Of a stretch of DNA of 9,177 bases, positions 7,052 to 9,177 are shown piece after piece; the stretch's first letter is position 1; every line of letters starts with the position of its first letter. The stretch is from Candidatus Nitrotoga sp. CP45 (GTDB taxonomy: Bacteria; Bacteroidota; Bacteroidia; Flavobacteriales; Flavobacteriaceae). The notes under the pieces are model-generated. The model searched no databases. It was not told the origin of the DNA and saw only the letters and a program-made list of their open reading frames with translations. The position numbers and the translations under genes are program-made. The stretch spans positions 1-9,177 of the forward strand of contig CALQCV020000061.1 in assembly GCA_943329165.2 (NCBI GenBank). The letters run 5' to 3'.

Positions 7052-8161
7052 ATGAGAATTAAAAAGGTTATAGCCGTTTTCTTTATTTTATTCGCAATTT
7101 TAGGAGCTAATGCACAAGCAAAAAAATATATAGTGCATACGGTTGCATTCTATAATTTTGAGAATTTGTTTGATACAATTAATCAGACAAATATTGATGA
7201 AGAATGGCTGCCGAACGGAGCTCAGAACTGGACTTCAGAAAAATATAAGCAAAAACTACATAATTTAGCAAGAGTATTATCCGAAATTGGAACTAAAGAA
7301 AATCCAACTAATTCACCAACGCTAATTGCTGGTTGCGAGATTGAAAACCGTGGAGTTCTTGAAGATCTAGTAAAAGAACCCTTATTAATTAATAAAGATT
7401 ATGGTATAGTTCACTTCGAATCACCAGATAAAAGGGGAATTGATGTGGCATTGCTATATCAAAAAAAACACTTCAAACCAACAAGTTACAAAAACATCCC
7501 TTTATTGATTTATAAAAATCAACTGAATTCGGCTGCAAAAGAAAAAAATGATAGTGACGATGCGGCCGATGACAAATCAGAAATTGATAAAGATTTAGAT
7601 CGTGTGTTTACTCGTGATCAACTTTTAGTAACCGGATTTCTGGATGGTGAAGAAATAAACGTGATAGTTAATCACTGGCCTTCACGTTCAGGCGGGGAGA
7701 AAAAAAGTTCTCCTTTCCGTGAAGCTGCAGGTAGATTAAACCGAAAAATAATGGACTCTATTTACAAAATCAATCCCAATGCAAAAATAATGACCATGGG
7801 TGATTTAAATGATGGTTCTTATAACAAGAGTGTCAAAGAAGGTATTGGTGCCAAACGAAAAAAAGAAGAAGTAAAAGAATTTGGAATTTATAATCCTTTT
7901 GAAGAAATGTTCTACAAAGGAAACGCAACGCTTTTCTATCGTGATGCCGGAGATATCTTCGACCAAATCATGGTGTCTGAGGCCTTAATTCAAAAAGACA
8001 CTTCTACCTTTCGTTACTGGAAAGCAGGCATCTATAACAAACCCTACATGATTACAACAGTTGGTCAATATAAAGGATATCCTCTAAGGCATGGTGCTAA
8101 TGAAATTGGCTATAGTGACCACTTCCCGGTTTATGTTTATCTGATTAAGGAAGTAAAATAA
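7052..8161 (+). CDS. Secreted endonuclease/exonuclease/phosphatase (EEP) family enzyme
   Basis: This 369-residue protein has an N-terminal signal peptide (about residues 1-22, GANAQA before KK), so it should leave the cytoplasm. The metal-dependent DNase I-like fold is shown by its ordered motifs: FYNFENLFD (33-41), GCEIEN with metal-binding glutamates E96/E98 (94-99), KRGIDVALLY (127-136), VNHWPSR with H208 (206-212), MGDLND with D251 and N253 (249-254), DIFDQIMVS (301-309) and YSDHFPVYV with the D356-H357 pair (354-362). All expected catalytic positions are present, so the enzyme looks active. The family hydrolyses phosphodiesters or phosphomonoesters in DNA, RNA, lipids or inositol phosphates; the substrate here is not determined. 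An acidic low-complexity insert lies at about 164-183. The gene is divergent from the receptor operon, suggesting it processes something that system imports. Confidence 0.92.
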   Translation: MRIKKVIAVFFILFAILGANAQAKKYIVHTVAFYNFENLFDTINQTNIDEEWLPNGAQNWTSEKYKQKLHNLARVLSEIGTKENPTNSPTLIAGCEIENRGVLEDLVKEPLLINKDYGIVHFESPDKRGIDVALLYQKKHFKPTSYKNIPLLIYKNQLNSAAKEKNDSDDAADDKSEIDKDLDRVFTRDQLLVTGFLDGEEINVIVNHWPSRSGGEKKSSPFREAAGRLNRKIMDSIYKINPNAKIMTMGDLNDGSYNKSVKEGIGAKRKKEEVKEFGIYNPFEEMFYKGNATLFYRDAGDIFDQIMVSEALIQKDTSTFRYWKAGIYNKPYMITTVGQYKGYPLRHGANEIGYSDHFPVYVYLIKEVK

Positions 8162-8167
8162 TTTTTT

Positions 8168-8192
8168 AAAGTCTCGAACTTTTCGGGACTTT
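8168..8192 (+). terminator. Intrinsic terminator of the EEP enzyme gene
   Basis: AAAGTC (8168-8173) pairs with GACTTT (8187-8192). The stem continues inward through T-G, C-G, G-C and A-T pairs to a small loop and is followed by TTTAATTTT. It starts 6 bases after the stop and is the only transcription stop before the dioxygenase gene. Confidence 0.85.
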
Positions 8193-8224
8193 TTAATTTT
8201 ATAACTTTACTAAAAATTACTATT

Positions 8225-8761
8225 ATGGCGATTCCAAAACCCTTCAACATCAACAAATGGATTGACGAAAACCGTCACTTACTTAAACCACCTGTTGGTA
8301 ATAAAAACATTTATGTTGAATCCGAAAATTATATCGTGATGATTGTGGCTGGACCAAATGCCCGAAAAGATTATCATTACAACGAAACTGAAGAATTGTT
8401 CTACCAACTAGAAGGCGACATCACGGTTTATGTTCAAGACAATGGCGAAAAAAAAGCGATAAAACTTTCGGCTGGCGATATGTATCTACATCCGGCAAAA
8501 ACACCACATTCGCCCAACAGAAGCGAAGGTTCTATCGGATTAGTAATCGAGCTGAAACGTGCAGGCACAAATGCAAAAGATGGCCTACTTTGGTTTTGCG
8601 ACAACTGCAACCACAAACTCTACGATGTCTATTTCCCGCTCACCGATATCGAAAAAGATTTTCTGCATCACTTCGAACATTTCTATAATTCAAAAGAACT
8701 GAGAACATGCAATAAGTGCGGAACCGTGATGGAAAGTGATCCAAGATTTACAGTAAAATAA
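8225..8761 (+). CDS. nbaC/haaO: 3-hydroxyanthranilate 3,4-dioxygenase
   Basis: It opens the ring of 3-hydroxyanthranilate with O2 to give 2-amino-3-carboxymuconate semialdehyde, in the kynurenine route of tryptophan breakdown or quinolinate/NAD synthesis. The 178-residue length and cupin fold match the bacterial type. H51, E57 and H95 are the catalytic iron ligands; R47 and R99 match substrate-binding arginines, and E109 is near the expected substrate glutamate. Two CxxC pairs (C125/C128 and C162/C165) form the rubredoxin-like second iron site present in bacterial but absent from animal enzymes. The numbering coincides with what I recall for the Cupriavidus enzyme. ATG at 8225 starts the conserved N-terminus (MAIPKPFNINKW). 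A weak TAACTTTA box at 8202-8209 may be its promoter. A probable aldehyde dehydrogenase gene follows after a repeat-filled gap. Confidence 0.95.
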   Translation: MAIPKPFNINKWIDENRHLLKPPVGNKNIYVESENYIVMIVAGPNARKDYHYNETEELFYQLEGDITVYVQDNGEKKAIKLSAGDMYLHPAKTPHSPNRSEGSIGLVIELKRAGTNAKDGLLWFCDNCNHKLYDVYFPLTDIEKDFLHHFEHFYNSKELRTCNKCGTVMESDPRFTVK

Positions 8762-8765
8762 AGTT

Positions 8766-8828
8766 CACAGTCACAGTCGCAGTTACAGTTTTCAGTTATT
8801 GATAAGACTGTAAACTGAGACTGAGACT
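8766..8828. repeat. Imperfect inverted repeat built of CAGT units
   Basis: The left arm at 8769-8792 is nearly complementary to the right arm at 8804-8828, with an 11-base loop. Within the left side, CAGT recurs every six bases (CACAGT, CACAGT, CGCAGT, TACAGT at 8766-8789), and the right side carries ACTG at matching intervals. It begins 4 bases after the dioxygenase stop and could fold as an RNA hairpin at the transcript end. A T run (8828-8833) follows, so it may also work as a terminator. Confidence 0.7.
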
Positions 8829-8840
8829 TTTTTGAGGAGC

Positions 8841-8860
8841 CCTGCCTGCCGGCAGGCGGG
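8841..8860. repeat. GC-rich 20-bp palindrome
   Basis: CCTGCCTGCCGGCAGGCGGG is self-complementary over all 20 bases except one T-G pair. Its GC content is far above the AT-rich surroundings. I recognise CCTGCCGGCAGG as a recurrent intergenic repeat core in Bacteroidota; on the other strand it produces the spurious peptide PAGRQG. Confidence 0.8.
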
Positions 8861-8882
8861 TATTTCCAGCTGTACACTATAT

Positions 8883-8942
8883 CTTTTTATTGTTTTGTCA
8901 CCCTGAGCGCAGTCGAAGGGCATTCTACAAAACAATAAAAAG
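8883..8942. repeat. Long hairpin repeat carrying the CCCTGAGCG..GTCGAAGGG core
   Basis: CTTTTTATTGTTTTGT (8883-8898) and its exact complement at 8927-8942 make a perfect 16-bp stem. The 28-base centre includes CCCTGAGCGCAGTCGAAGGG (8901-8920), itself closed by CCCT/AGGG. This centre matches a repeat that I recall as widespread in intergenic regions of flavobacteria. A smaller CCCATCTGGG hairpin follows at 8952-8961. The element lies between the dioxygenase and dehydrogenase genes. Confidence 0.8.
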
Positions 8943-9029
8943 GATGCCTTTCCCATCTGGGCTAAAATTCAAAATAAAGATTTACTTTTACAGTTATAAA
9001 TTTTACAAACAAATAAACGCACTATATAA

Positions 9030-9177
9030 ATGTCAACAATTGCGCAACAATTCGGTATGACCGAAGCTATGGAAAAACTTGGAGTAAACCCTATAAACGA
9101 AGGAACTTCAACAGGAAATAACTGGTTTTCTAACGGAGACACTTTTGATTCTCATTCACCGGTAGATGGTCAATTAA
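9030..9177 (+). CDS. Aldehyde dehydrogenase family protein, N-terminal fragment (runs off window)
   Basis: The frame opens at ATG 9030 and stays open to the window end, giving 49 residues. The pattern MSTIAQQFGMTEAMEKLGV, then a GTSTGNNWF segment and SPVDGQL matches the N-terminus of the ALDH7/AmaB-like group (piperidine-6-carboxylate or aminoadipate-semialdehyde dehydrogenases) as I recall it. The SPVDG segment is typical of the start of the NAD-binding region of aldehyde dehydrogenases. The catalytic Cys and Glu are outside the window, so substrate is not assignable. Next to 3-hydroxyanthranilate dioxygenase it could act on a semialdehyde of tryptophan or lysine catabolism; this is inference from position. 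Confidence 0.75.
   Translation, partial: MSTIAQQFGMTEAMEKLGVNPINEGTSTGNNWFSNGDTFDSHSPVDGQL

Noticed and set aside
7461..7468. Run of eight A bases inside the EEP gene as a possible phase-variation tract
   Set aside because: The genome is AT-rich, the run is short, the frame is intact, and lysine codons explain it; there is no evidence of switching.
8683..8877. Minus-strand open frame of 64 codons across the dioxygenase end and repeats
   Set aside because: It contains PAGRQG, the translation of the GC-rich palindrome, and overlaps a well-supported gene; it is a repeat-derived artefact.
8762..9029. Repeat cluster considered as a CRISPR array or tRNA locus
   Set aside because: The repeats are palindromes of different sequence with no regular repeat-spacer alternation, and there is no cloverleaf or CCA-type end.

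Overview
The window looks like chromosomal DNA of a Flavobacteriaceae member, most likely Flavobacterium or a close relative. The basis is the AT-rich sequence, the gmk-nadD order, the outer-membrane receptor and lipoprotein architecture, TAnnTTTG-type promoter boxes, the lack of clear Shine-Dalgarno sequences, and GC-rich intergenic repeats of a kind common in Bacteroidota. This assignment rests on recognition, not on a database search.

Layout. Positions 1-2037 (+) carry three housekeeping genes: the 3' part of gmk (guanylate kinase), nadD (NAD biosynthesis) and gpsA (glycerol-3-phosphate dehydrogenase). A palindromic repeat sits at the gmk-nadD junction and supplies the last codons of gmk. 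A bidirectional terminator at 2061-2090 separates gpsA from a convergent operon.

Positions 2110-6914 (-) form a tight three-gene operon. It is transcribed as a TonB-dependent outer-membrane receptor with an N-terminal carboxypeptidase-regulatory-like domain, then a small lipoprotein with a choice-of-anchor-J-like domain, then a larger lipoprotein with a DUF5689-like region fused to a paralogous C-terminal domain. A secreted endonuclease/exonuclease/phosphatase (EEP) family enzyme is transcribed divergently from 7052, across a 137-bp intergenic region. The four genes together look like a cell-surface capture-and-import module. A plausible but unproven reading is that a secreted nuclease or phosphodiesterase releases a product that surface lipoproteins bind and the receptor imports, for example nucleic-acid fragments or phosphate compounds. 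This is the most interesting system in the window.

Positions 8225-9177 (+) begin a probable tryptophan/kynurenine catabolic region: 3-hydroxyanthranilate 3,4-dioxygenase with all its iron ligands, followed by the start of an aldehyde dehydrogenase cut by the window edge. The 268-bp gap between them is filled with three different inverted-repeat structures in a row, which looks like a hotspot for dispersed palindromic repeats.
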